From positions 1 through 55,805 of the forward strand of contig JAJYLL010000018.1 in the NCBI GenBank assembly GCA_021787735.1: 55,805 nucleotides of DNA, read 5' to 3'. Below are positions 1 through 7,152 of the stretch, piece by piece. A program made the position numbers and the translations under genes. Under the pieces are notes generated by a model. It ran no database searches. It was not told the origin of the DNA and saw only the letters and a list, made by a program, of their open reading frames with translations. How positions within the stretch are numbered: position 1 is the first letter of the stretch; each line of letters starts with the position of its first letter. The DNA is from Acidobacteriota bacterium. Lineage in GTDB: Bacteria; Acidobacteriota; Terriglobia; UBA7540.

Positions 1-66
1 CGCTTGCCGCCATTATGCTGCGGCTCCTGCACCGCGCCATTTTTTACCCCTCTCAGCTTCGCTGAT

Positions 67-93
67 CGCAGACCCCAAAGATCAGGGTCTGCG
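67..93. repeat. Short inverted repeat (REP-like hairpin)
   Basis: Nine-base arms CGCAGACCC (67-75) and GGGTCTGCG (85-93) pair perfectly around a 9-nt loop. The arms resemble those of the hairpin in the 140-bp repeat nearby (CGCAGCCTT / AAGGCTGCG). The stop codon of the eroded Rhs fragment (82-84) falls inside this hairpin, so the Rhs similarity ends where the repeat begins. Confidence 0.5.
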
Positions 94-210
94 CCAGCCC
101 CGGTTGTCGAAGATCCCGGCGAAGTCGGGAAGCGACTGTGGATTGGTCACGTCGCCGCCCGTGGGGACGGGCGAGAGCCAGCGGCCATCAGCGCTATTAT
201 TCAGCCTCAT
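82..210 (-). pseudogene. Eroded Rhs core-junction fragment (third tip copy)
   Basis: Reading the minus strand from the ATG at 208-210 gives a 42-residue peptide starting MRLNNSADGRWLSP. It carries the Rhs core signature GGDVTNPQSL and then diverges and stops at 82-84. The two larger Rhs frames in this region continue instead as NPQSLNRYAY. Nothing after residue 28 is recognisable as a tip domain, so this looks like a displaced core junction whose toxin part was lost or swapped. It uses the same upstream repeat, start codon and Shine-Dalgarno as the 603-1412 gene. A functional short peptide cannot be excluded but seems unlikely. Confidence 0.7.
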
Positions 211-273
211 GACTTTCTGCTCCCAACCACGCCAAAACCCGCAGCCTTCAAGAACAAGGCTGCGCTACCTGCT
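134..273. repeat. 140-bp direct repeat, copy A (Rhs junction + start + hairpin)
   Basis: Aligned by eye to 1336-1475 at a constant offset of 1202, with about nine mismatches and no gaps. Read on the minus strand the unit holds, in order: a 9-bp-stem hairpin (arms 240-248 and 256-264, loop 7 nt), a GGGAG ribosome binding site, an ATG, and the first codons of the Rhs core (LNNSADGRW). Beyond 273 the two copies diverge at once. The repeat therefore carries both translation-start signals and the conserved recombination seam. Confidence 0.85.
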
Positions 274-554
274 CAGGTACCCGGCCTGCGGCCAGATTCA
301 TTTCTTGATCCTGGGTTGCGTCCCCCATTTAAGAGGCGGCCTAGCACGTAAGTCCAGGCGAAGAAAAACAGGAGGGTAAAGATCGCCGTTTCGACTAGCG
401 CAGCGGCGACTTGAGCTAGACCTTCGAACCAGGTGGCGGGGAACGCCGTCCCCTGCTTTATGCCAAGCCAGTCGAATAACAAGGTCAAACAAAAATAGAG
501 GCCTGCCGTTAGGATGATGAGTTTCCTCTTAGGGGTTATTCGCGTTTGGTTCAT
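273..554 (-). CDS. Small two-TM membrane protein, candidate Rhs-tip immunity protein
   Basis: A 93-residue protein starting at ATG 554, with AGAGGA four bases upstream of the start. Two hydrophobic segments are visible, roughly residues 12-32 and 50-73, with a basic N-terminus (TPKRK) and a polar, Arg-rich tail. It begins 48 nt downstream of the orphan Rhs tip (603-1412) on the same strand, so co-transcription is likely. In polymorphic toxin systems the small gene just after an Rhs tip usually encodes the cognate immunity protein. A two-TM protein would fit a membrane-active toxin such as the glycine-rich tip next to it. This role is inferred from position and topology only; I recognise no family. 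Its 3' end reaches into the start of repeat copy A. Confidence 0.6.
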   Translation of the reverse strand: MNQTRITPKRKLIILTAGLYFCLTLLFDWLGIKQGTAFPATWFEGLAQVAAALVETAIFTLLFFFAWTYVLGRLLNGGRNPGSRNESGRRPGT

Positions 555-602
555 TTAGTCCTCTATTTCAGCCTGCTGCCGCAAGCGACACATCCCGACT
601 CT

Positions 603-1412
603 TTAATGTTTGTAGACCCCCGCCACTGAACAAACACCCGCTGCCGCGAAGCCGCCGGAAAGTCCGCCCGTTGCTCCCGTCGTGAACCCTGCAATGCCGC
701 CCAAAACTGCGCCGAACGGCGCACCAATGCCCTCGCCGAAGATAGTCCCGGTAACGCCACCTGTTATGGCTCCTGTTATCGCTCCCTTTACCGCACCGAC
801 TTCAAACCAGTTTTGGACCGCCCCCTGAGGGGAGTTTCCGCAGAAGTACCATATTCCCCAGTTCTTGGCTCGCTGAAGGATGGATGGTTTCTGCGATTGC
901 AGCACCGCCGTGGGTCTCGATAATTGCTCCTGCGCGGCGGGCGAGAACTCGCCCCCGAACATCGTGAACGCGTCACTAGCATAAATCTTGGTAAAGCCAC
1001 CAGGGGCGAACAGGCTTACGGAAGTTGCGTATCCATTCGCATTTCCAAAAGCCTCGAAATTGATTGTGGAAAGCAGTTGCGGCGGCATAAATGATTCGGT
1101 CACTACCGGAATGTTCATCAACCCAAACTCGTCCCAAGGAAAGGTGCCGCAATCGACGCCCGGAATCGCGCAAATGCTTGGTATTTCCCCATGATAATAC
1201 TGGTCCGCGCAGTCCATGTTTGTGCAGGCGGGCGGGTGCGGAGGCGGGCACGCTTGCCCCGGCGTGCATTGCTGCAGCCCCAGCGGGTCGTTGAAGGTCG
1301 CGGCGTTGTTCAGCGAATAGGCATACCTATTGAGTGACTGGGGATTGGCCACGTCGCCGCCCGTGGGGTCGGGCGTCAGCCAGCGGCCATCAGCGCTATT
1401 ATTCAGGGTCAT
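603..1412 (-). CDS. Orphan Rhs C-terminal tip with glycine-zipper tail
   Basis: A 269-residue protein. Residues 1-46 are the Rhs core junction (GRWLTPDPTGGDV, NPQSLNRYAYSLNN, FNDPLGL), normally found deep in a protein of over 1000 residues; here it is the N-terminus. A Cys/Pro-rich linker follows (about 47-80), then an unassigned domain. A strongly hydrophobic Gly/Ala/Thr tail spans about 206-261 and has repeated GxxxG and GGxxG spacing like membrane-inserting glycine zippers. The ATG at 1412 has GGGAG nine bases upstream, both inside the 140-bp repeat, so the gene looks expressible without a full Rhs parent. Such orphan tips are known in Rhs and CDI loci, where recombination through the conserved core swaps them onto the parent. 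The next gene downstream (273-554) is the candidate immunity gene. Pore formation is an inference from composition. Confidence 0.75.
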   Translation of the reverse strand: MTLNNSADGRWLTPDPTGGDVANPQSLNRYAYSLNNAATFNDPLGLQQCTPGQACPPPHPPACTNMDCADQYYHGEIPSICAIPGVDCGTFPWDEFGLMNIPVVTESFMPPQLLSTINFEAFGNANGYATSVSLFAPGGFTKIYASDAFTMFGGEFSPAAQEQLSRPTAVLQSQKPSILQRAKNWGIWYFCGNSPQGAVQNWFEVGAVKGAITGAITGGVTGTIFGEGIGAPFGAVLGGIAGFTTGATGGLSGGFAAAGVCSVAGVYKH

Positions 1413-1475
1413 GACTTTCTGCTCCCAACCAAGTCAAAACCCGCAGCCTTCAAGAACAAGGCTGCGCTACCTGCT
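1336..1475. repeat. 140-bp direct repeat, copy B
   Basis: Second copy of the unit at 134-273. It contains the start region of the orphan tip gene and the hairpin with arms 1442-1450 and 1458-1466. A more distant third version of only the coding part (GGDVTNPQSLNRYAY and flanks) lies near 2870-2955, inside the larger Rhs gene. The non-coding half (start, ribosome site, hairpin) is absent there. This is expected if A and B are displaced-tip units and 2870-2955 is the original junction. Confidence 0.85.
1422..1426 (-). promoter_or_regulatory. Ribosome binding site of the orphan Rhs tip
   Basis: GGGAG on the minus strand, nine bases before the ATG at 1412-1410. It is preserved in repeat copy A before the ATG at 210. 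It supports the internal Rhs codons being a real start in the displaced copies. Confidence 0.5.
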
Positions 1476-1564
1476 ACCCGCTCCCCGCAGCCGAAATCTT
1501 CACAACGGAGGCCGCTGCCTGATGTTCAAAAGAAAAGTTTCCTGCACCTTCAAAAGAAAATTCC

Positions 1565-1581
1565 CTCTTGAATTTCAAGAG
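1565..1581 (-). terminator. Possible Rho-independent terminator
   Basis: A 7-bp stem, CTCTTGA / TCAAGAG, with a 3-nt loop lies 16 bases after the stop of the 4-TM protein gene. On the minus strand it is followed, after GGAA, by the T-rich run TTTTCTTTT. The stem is not GC-rich and the T-run is not immediate, so the call is tentative. Confidence 0.35.
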
Positions 1582-1597
1582 AGAATCTACCTGCTGT

Positions 1598-2053
1598 TTA
1601 GGACAGGAACGTAAGCACGAATATCCAGCTGAGTACAAATCCAGCAAGCCCGATGAGCCGGGCAATCCATTGGGCAGTGCGATCATTTACGTCTATTTCC
1701 GGGTGTGTATGCCTGGCAGTCCGAAGCGCGCTCGCCGGGTCAATCATCGTGCGCAGGCTATAGCCGACCATGAAAAGTCCGAAGAGCAATGGCAGCCATA
1801 CTGGAGCTAGAAGGTGCAACGCGCGAGATAGCGTAAAGTGGGTGCTCGCCGCCGCATAAGCGAGGATAGCTAGCACGGCACCGCCTCCGAAAAGGTAAAG
1901 CGCTGCATAGGCGACGCGCCTTGGCGCACTCAGTACCTTCTTCCCTCCCGTAGTGGGTCGCCCCCACCGGAAGAAATTCCCCGTCTTAAGGATGCAGGCC
2001 CCCTCAGCTAACAAATATATTGCGGTAAAGAGAGCGGCGATTACAACACCCAC
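1598..2053 (-). CDS. Four-TM membrane protein, candidate immunity partner of the Rhs gene
   Basis: I choose GTG 2053 as the start because AAAGGAG sits six bases before it. An upstream in-frame GTG at 2071 lacks such a site. The 151-residue product has four hydrophobic segments: the N-terminal VVIAALFTAIYLL, then VAYAALYLFGGGAVLAILAY, then the WLPLLFGLFMVGY region, and finally GLAGFVLSWIFVLTF. The second and third are separated by a short polar loop. The gene starts 24 nt after the stop of the Rhs gene (2078-3565) on the same strand. That position mirrors the tip/2-TM pair next door, so an immunity role is plausible. I recognise no named family; another small membrane function is possible. Confidence 0.6.
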   Translation of the reverse strand: MGVVIAALFTAIYLLAEGACILKTGNFFRWGRPTTGGKKVLSAPRRVAYAALYLFGGGAVLAILAYAAASTHFTLSRALHLLAPVWLPLLFGLFMVGYSLRTMIDPASALRTARHTHPEIDVNDRTAQWIARLIGLAGFVLSWIFVLTFLS

Positions 2054-2077
2054 ACGGTTCTCCTTTCCCACTACAGA

Positions 2078-3565
2078 TCAAAAAGACCAACATCCTGAAT
2101 ACGTATATGCAGCACTGACTCCGGGAGCGCCCAGCGTTGGTCCCGCTGCTATTCCAGCGCCATTTGCCGTCACCTGCCCACCGAACCCGTTAGAGAGGTT
2201 ACCTCCGAAGGACGCTGAGCTCCCACTTAGGATCCCGTTAACTCCACTCGGAAAAGCTGGGATGCCGTTAAATGTCTTTGCGAATAAAAGAGGGCCGATA
2301 GCAGCATTGTGACCTGCAGAGATCCCGGCACCAAGGCCCATGCAAAACGTCCTGGTTGCAGGGTTCCATGCAAAGTCCCCAGCAGGTCCGACCCCCAAAA
2401 CGCCAGGTTCTGGCGCGAGCGGGACGATCCAGCTCATCTGCCATGGTTTGTGGAGCACATAAGCTGCAAAGGACCCCACTGTCGCACCAATCCCCACTAT
2501 TATCCCTGGACTGGGGAACGGTGTCCGGGTACAGCTCAACTGTGGGCCCACTCCGGGGATAAAAATGATGCTGCACACGTTGCTGCCGTTGGGGAAGGCC
2601 GCGTTCCCCGCCAGCGGCGGCTGCCCGGCGGGCGGGGCGCTGGACGCTGATCCGCCACCGCCGCCTCCGTAACCGCCGCCGCCAACCGGGAACCCCAGTG
2701 TCCCGGTCGGGCAAGGCCCGCCATACAAGTCGGACTCGAAGCACCACGGCGAGCCAGGGCCTTGGCATTCGGCATGGCTCTCAGCATACTGCCAGGATCG
2801 GCAATCCACCCCCCCGTAGCCGGAATCGTCCCCTGGCTGCAGTCCCAGCGGGTCGGTGAAGGTCGCGGGATTATTCAGCGCGTAGGCATAGCGGTTGAGC
2901 GACTGTGGATTGGTCACGTCGCCGCCCAGCGGGTCGGGCGTCAGCCAGCGGCCGAACTCCGGATAGTAGGTGCGGAAAAGGGTTGGAAACAAGTACGGGG
3001 GATCGCCATACTCGAAGGCAGAAAACTCCCATGGGCCTGATCCCGAGCTCCATGTTTGGCCCCAGGGGTAGAACAGGAACGCTCCGGCTTCGCTTCCCGC
3101 GGCATTCGTGTCGGTAGCGGTTGATCCCAACGCGTTCACGTGTATGCCATAGAACTGGTCCAGGTACATGCCAAACTGCCGCTGGCCGAGGTGAAACACG
3201 CCGCCAACCTCCCAATTGCCGGAAGTGTTGCGCCCCACCCAACTCCCGGTTGGGTCAAATAACACGCTCCAGGTGTAGCTGGGTGTGCTCATTTGAACCT
3301 GCTGGCCAAGCGTATTATAACCTAAGGTGGCGACGGATCCACCGTTGACCGACACCAGCCGCCCTTCGGCATCATATTGGTAGCTATAGCTCCCGCCATC
3401 ACCCGTCAGGTTACCGGCCGCGTCGTAGCTGGCCGATGCGCTGCCAATCTGGTTGATGTGGTTCGATGAAGCATAATAGCTTACTTGCGGGCAGTAGCCG
3501 GAACCGCCTACCGCGCAACTCATGTTGCCGTATTGGTCGTAATTGTAACTATCGCTGTAGCTCAC
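2078..3565 (-). pseudogene. 5'-truncated Rhs/YD-repeat protein with glycine-rich tip
   Basis: The frame encodes the last YD-type repeats (SYNYDQYGN, ASYDAAGNLTGDGG, YQYDAEGRLVSVNGG), the Rhs core (FGRWLTPDPLGGDV, NPQSLNRYAYALNNP, FTDPLGL) and about 220 residues of Gly-rich variable tip rich in Phe, Pro and Gly. Rhs proteins normally exceed 1000 residues and start with a signal or trafficking domain, all of which is missing. The frame stays open upstream to 3718, after a TGA at 3719-3721, but offers no convincing ATG. GTG 3565 is the only easy start and has no clear ribosome site. Clear Rhs similarity begins near 3570. I read it as a displaced 3' end of a former Rhs gene, possibly still the recombination partner for the two junction copies to its left. 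Confidence 0.75.
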
Positions 3566-3718
3566 CGTCCCGGCCGAGCCCTGCAGCGTAAGACTTCGAT
3601 CCCATCGCCCAAAGGCGATTTTGCGCCAGGTCCGGATCCGGGCGCGCCGCGCTGAATATAGGCTCGCATAATAGCCTACATAGCGTGTTTCGAGCCCTAA
3701 ATGGGACGTTTGGGATTT

Positions 3719-3847
3719 TCACACTCCCGAAATATTGAAATTCTATCTTGTTGCAAATAAACATATTATTCTTATTTTACACCGCCAAAAATCTGCCCGC
3801 GCACAAAATATGTTTCTTTTTGGAACAGCGGGTAAAATTTGCACAGC
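3719..3847. other. AT-rich intergenic strip upstream of the Rhs remnant
   Basis: This stretch is much richer in A and T than its surroundings, for example around 3735-3780. On the minus strand it contains several -10-like hexamers, including TATTTC 16 nt after TTGCAA. It could promote the Rhs remnant or simply mark the rearrangement point where the Rhs 5' part was lost. Confidence 0.3.
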
Positions 3848-4444
3848 TCAGGCATTTCGCGCACTCGCCCCACCGCCCGGTTGCATCCGCCCCACAAGTT
3901 CGGCAAGGTGGTCAATCCTGCTGAGAATTTCCTGATACCCCTGGACTTCGCCGTGGTCCTTTTTCTGCACAAACGCGAAAGACCCATCCGGGTTCATAAC
4001 CGCACGCTCAACTTTCCAAAGCGACGGAATACCCTGACGGCTTGCCGCTTCCTCGACCTCGTCCAGGGTGATCAGCTCTTTCTTCAACGAATCCTGCAGC
4101 ACCCTGCCGCCCTCGATCAAGTCAATCCCTGGGCCACCGGCATGCCTGTGCCTGCGGTTGTATTCAAAAAAGAACCGCACAACCATGTAATTAACCACTA
4201 TCAACGTGGTGGCGCCAATCAGGCCGCCGCTAACCGAGTTGTCGTTGCCGATGATGGCATTCTGAACTGTGTTCGAGATTGTCAGTAAGACGACCAGGTC
4301 AAATGCGTTCAACTGCGCCAACTGTCGCCGCCCAGCCAGCTTCAAGGCCACCACCAGGAAGAAATAAACGATCATCGCGCGAAGGATCTTTTCAATTACC
4401 GGCAGGCCCGGAAGAAACATGTCAGTCCAGATTGTAGAGTGCAT
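3848..4444 (-). CDS. DUF421 (YetF/YcaP-like) membrane protein
   Basis: A 198-residue protein. ATG 4444 is chosen because GAGGGAG lies just upstream; a longer open frame to 4525 adds a Pro/Arg-rich stretch unlike the family. Three hydrophobic segments occupy about the first 100 residues (AMIVYFFLVVALKLAG, FDLVVLLTISNTVQNAIIG, GATTLIVVNYMVVRFFF). A soluble C-terminal domain with the family's GRVLQDSLKKELITLDE and ALWKVE-like PSLWKVERAV segments follows. DUF421 proteins are inner-membrane proteins of unclear function. The gene is divergent from the reductase at 4713. Confidence 0.85.
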   Translation of the reverse strand: MHSTIWTDMFLPGLPVIEKILRAMIVYFFLVVALKLAGRRQLAQLNAFDLVVLLTISNTVQNAIIGNDNSVSGGLIGATTLIVVNYMVVRFFFEYNRRHRHAGGPGIDLIEGGRVLQDSLKKELITLDEVEEAASRQGIPSLWKVERAVMNPDGSFAFVQKKDHGEVQGYQEILSRIDHLAELVGRMQPGGGASARNA

Positions 4445-4712
4445 GCGCCGCTCCCTCTCACAGGGTTGAATTGGTGGACGCGGGGTTGCCCTGCACGCAG
4501 GGATGTCCTGGGCGCCCAATGTCACCGCTAATCCTATGATGTTTGCAAGGTGATAATCCAGTCTCCGCGCAGGCCCAAGCCGGCAGGGAAGCGCTCAGGC
4601 CAATTCGCCGGTGAACCCCTTTCGCAGAGGCATGATATGATGCACGAATTGGCTCAGAGGGCAGGCAATCTTCTATTTTTTTGAAACATTTTCAACTGCG
4701 GGAGGCAATCGC

Positions 4713-5744
4713 ATGCGAGACAAGGAAGATAAGCCGACGCGACGGGATTTTCTGGGTCGAATGGCGGTGGGGATTGTGGGCGCGACTGGCGGCAGCCTGG
4801 CGCCCTCGGCAACGGAGAAAACATTGGTGGCTACAAAATCACAGGAAATGATCTACCGGACGCTTGGACGCAGCGGTGAAAAGGTTTCTCTGCTGGGGTT
4901 GGGCGGGTATCACATTGCCATGCAGATAACAGAGCAGGAGAGCATCCGGCTGGTTCGCACGGCAATCGACCACGGCGTCACCTTCATGGACAACTGTTGG
5001 GACTACAACGATGGTATCAGCGAACTCCGCATGGGCAAGGCGCTTAGGGACGGGTACCGGAAGAAGGTCTTTCTGATGACCAAGACCGACGCTCAGGTCA
5101 AAGACGCGTGGGAAAAGCAATTGAGCGAATGCCTGGAGCGCCTCCAGACCGACGTCATTGACCTGATCCAGTTCCATGAAGTCATCCGCATGGAAGATCC
5201 GGACCGCATCTTTGGGCCAAACGGCGCCTTTGAGGCTGCTCTCGCCGCCCGCAAGGCGGGCAAGGTGCGGTACATCGGCTTTACGGGGCACAAGGACCCA
5301 GCCATACATTTGAAAATGCTGAATACGGGCTTCCAGCACGGCTTTACCTTCGACGCGGTCCAGATGCCCTTAAATGTTCTTGACGCGCATTACCGCAGCT
5401 TTGAGAAGGAAGTTGTGCCGGTGTGCGTAAAGCACGGCATCGGCGTGCTGGGTATGAAGCCGCTGGCAGACGGGGCCATCCCGCGCAACAACGTGCTGCC
5501 GGCCATCGATTGCCTGCACTACGCGATGAATCTGCCGACCTCCGTGGTGATCAACGGCTGCCAGACAATGGAGCGGCTGGAACAGGGGCTCGAAGCGGTA
5601 CGAACCTTTAAGCCGATGAGCGAAAGCCAAGTGGCAGCGCTGCTGGCGAAAACCGCCAAAGCCGCGGCCAACGGCGGGCTTGAACCTTTTAAGACCACCC
5701 ACACATACGACGGCACGTATCAGAACCCCCAGTGGCTGGGCTAG
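4713..5744 (+). CDS. TAT-exported aldo/keto reductase
   Basis: A 343-residue protein with GGGAGG upstream of the ATG. The N-terminus carries a twin-arginine signal (TRRDFLGRMAVGIVG), so it probably folds with its cofactor before export. The body is an AKR TIM barrel starting at YRTLGRSGEKVSLLGLGG. The catalytic tetrad is visible as Asp in DNCWDY, Tyr in DYNDGISE, Lys in FLMTKTD and His in LIQFHEV. Substrate is not predictable. An exported NADPH-type reductase is unusual because nicotinamide cofactors are cytoplasmic; TAT export would explain a pre-bound cofactor. An exported rhodanese follows 26 nt later and is probably co-transcribed. Confidence 0.9.
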   Translation: MRDKEDKPTRRDFLGRMAVGIVGATGGSLAPSATEKTLVATKSQEMIYRTLGRSGEKVSLLGLGGYHIAMQITEQESIRLVRTAIDHGVTFMDNCWDYNDGISELRMGKALRDGYRKKVFLMTKTDAQVKDAWEKQLSECLERLQTDVIDLIQFHEVIRMEDPDRIFGPNGAFEAALAARKAGKVRYIGFTGHKDPAIHLKMLNTGFQHGFTFDAVQMPLNVLDAHYRSFEKEVVPVCVKHGIGVLGMKPLADGAIPRNNVLPAIDCLHYAMNLPTSVVINGCQTMERLEQGLEAVRTFKPMSESQVAALLAKTAKAAANGGLEPFKTTHTYDGTYQNPQWLG

Positions 5745-5770
5745 CGAGCCGCAGCAAAGGAAGGATGCTT

Positions 5771-6178
5771 ATGAAATTGAAAACTGTTTTGGGCACAGCG
5801 GTCCTCTGCGTGCTGACAGTGTCACTGGCGGCTTTTCCCCAGAAACATCCGTCGGTTGCTTCCGGTGTGCCGGAAACGTCTGCGAAGCAGCTCCACTCGA
5901 TGCTTGGTGCCAAAGGAAAAGTTCTTGTGCTCGATGTTCGCACGCCCGAGGAATACGCGAAAGGGCATATTCCAGGGGCCGTCAACATCCCGATTGACCA
6001 TCTCTCCCAGCGGATTCAAGAAATGCACCTCTCCAAGGACACAACCATTGTCACGACATGCGATCGCGGAGGTCGCAGTTCGCGCGCCGCATTGGAGCTG
6101 CGGAAGATGGGCTTTGAGACCACATCATTCTGCCGGATCGAGGACTGGCAAAAGGACGGATACAAAATCAAAAAGTGA
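5771..6178 (+). CDS. Exported rhodanese-domain protein
   Basis: ATG 5771 is chosen over ATG 5765 because AAGGAAGG ends too close to 5765. The 135-residue product starts with a signal peptide (MKLKTVLGTAVLCVLTVSLA). A single rhodanese domain follows with VLVLDVRTPEEYAKGHIPGA and the active-site loop TTCDRGGRSS, whose Cys would carry the persulfide. Single-domain rhodaneses transfer sulfane sulfur or act as redox or metal-handling proteins; the substrate is unknown. It lies directly behind the TAT-exported reductase, so both may serve periplasmic redox chemistry. Confidence 0.88.
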   Translation: MKLKTVLGTAVLCVLTVSLAAFPQKHPSVASGVPETSAKQLHSMLGAKGKVLVLDVRTPEEYAKGHIPGAVNIPIDHLSQRIQEMHLSKDTTIVTTCDRGGRSSRAALELRKMGFETTSFCRIEDWQKDGYKIKK

Positions 6179-6311
6179 GGCGCCGGGCTCCGCTCCGAAT
6201 GAATGCTGACGTAGAGGCCCGCATTTTCCATTGCCAACCCGGAACCGGAATTCTGAGCGCCAGCCTGCTTCCCGTGGTAACCCCCAAATCCAACCAAAAA
6301 GAGACCAGCCA

Positions 6312-7085
6312 TTGAACCTGAAAGAATCTCTTGTCGAATTCCCGAACGCGCGCGGCAAGTTGCTGCGCGGCATGGTCCACCGGCCGACTGGCGCAGAAGG
6401 TCCCGTGCCCGCTGTCATCTTTTTCCATGGCTTCACGGGCGACCGCATGGAATCGCACTGGATCTTTATCAAATGCGCCCGCGCCCTGGCACGCGAAGGG
6501 ATTGCCAGTCTGCGATTTGACTTCTATGGCTCTGGCGAATCTGATGGGACCTTCCACGAAGCAACGCTCCAGGGCGAAATTGCGGACGCCCGCGCCGCGG
6601 CCCGCTTCATGCAGCGCCAGGTTGGAATCGATCCGGCCCGGCTGGGGCTTTGCGGCCTTTCGCTGGGAGGCTGCGTGGCAGCCTGCGTCGTCGGAGCGGC
6701 AAAAGCCAAAGCCCTGGTCCTATGGAGCGCCGTTGCGCATCCCGCCATCCTCCAGCTGTTGTCAAAGAAACTTGGCAAGCCTTCGGCAAACCACCCGGGC
6801 GATTTTGAATATGACGCACGCGAAATCTCCGCCCGCTTTCTGAAGGATGCAGCAAAAGTTGATCCGCTCAACGCCGTCCGCAGGTTTCGAAAACCAACGC
6901 TGATCATTCATCCCGGTAATGACGATGCTGTGCCTCGCACTCACGCGCACGATTTCCTGAAGGCGTCCGCCGCAAGGTTTAAACAGAAGGTCATCGTCCC
7001 CGGTGCAGATCACACATTTACATCAATTGCCTGGGAATCTGAAGTGATTCGCTTGACGCTGGACTGGTTTCGGCGTTACCTGTAA
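6312..7085 (+). CDS. Alpha/beta hydrolase, serine esterase/peptidase type
   Basis: The conserved part begins at TTG 6312 (LNLKESLVEFPN). An upstream in-frame TTG at 6231 would add 27 polar residues with no family similarity, so the exact start is uncertain. The fold is shown by an oxyanion-strand segment VIFFHGFTGDRMES, the nucleophile elbow CGLSLGG (GxSxG), an acid-region strand LIIHPGNDDAVP and a late catalytic His in VPGADHTF. The protein is about 257 residues, cytosolic, and resembles the S9-like/BAAT-related hydrolases often listed as alpha/beta hydrolases. Its substrate cannot be read from sequence. It is convergent with the GH20 gene. Confidence 0.85.
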   Translation: MNLKESLVEFPNARGKLLRGMVHRPTGAEGPVPAVIFFHGFTGDRMESHWIFIKCARALAREGIASLRFDFYGSGESDGTFHEATLQGEIADARAAARFMQRQVGIDPARLGLCGLSLGGCVAACVVGAAKAKALVLWSAVAHPAILQLLSKKLGKPSANHPGDFEYDAREISARFLKDAAKVDPLNAVRRFRKPTLIIHPGNDDAVPRTHAHDFLKASAARFKQKVIVPGADHTFTSIAWESEVIRLTLDWFRRYL

Positions 7086-7152
7086 GGTCGCATTGCAGCA
7101 CTGAAATGTTTGCCCCACTCCAGAGGATATCCGCAGGCTGTCGCCAGGTTGG

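Noticed and set aside
2268..2768. 166-codon minus-strand frame overlapping the Rhs tip
   Set aside because: Same strand, different frame to the Rhs gene; Arg-rich shadow without a start site.
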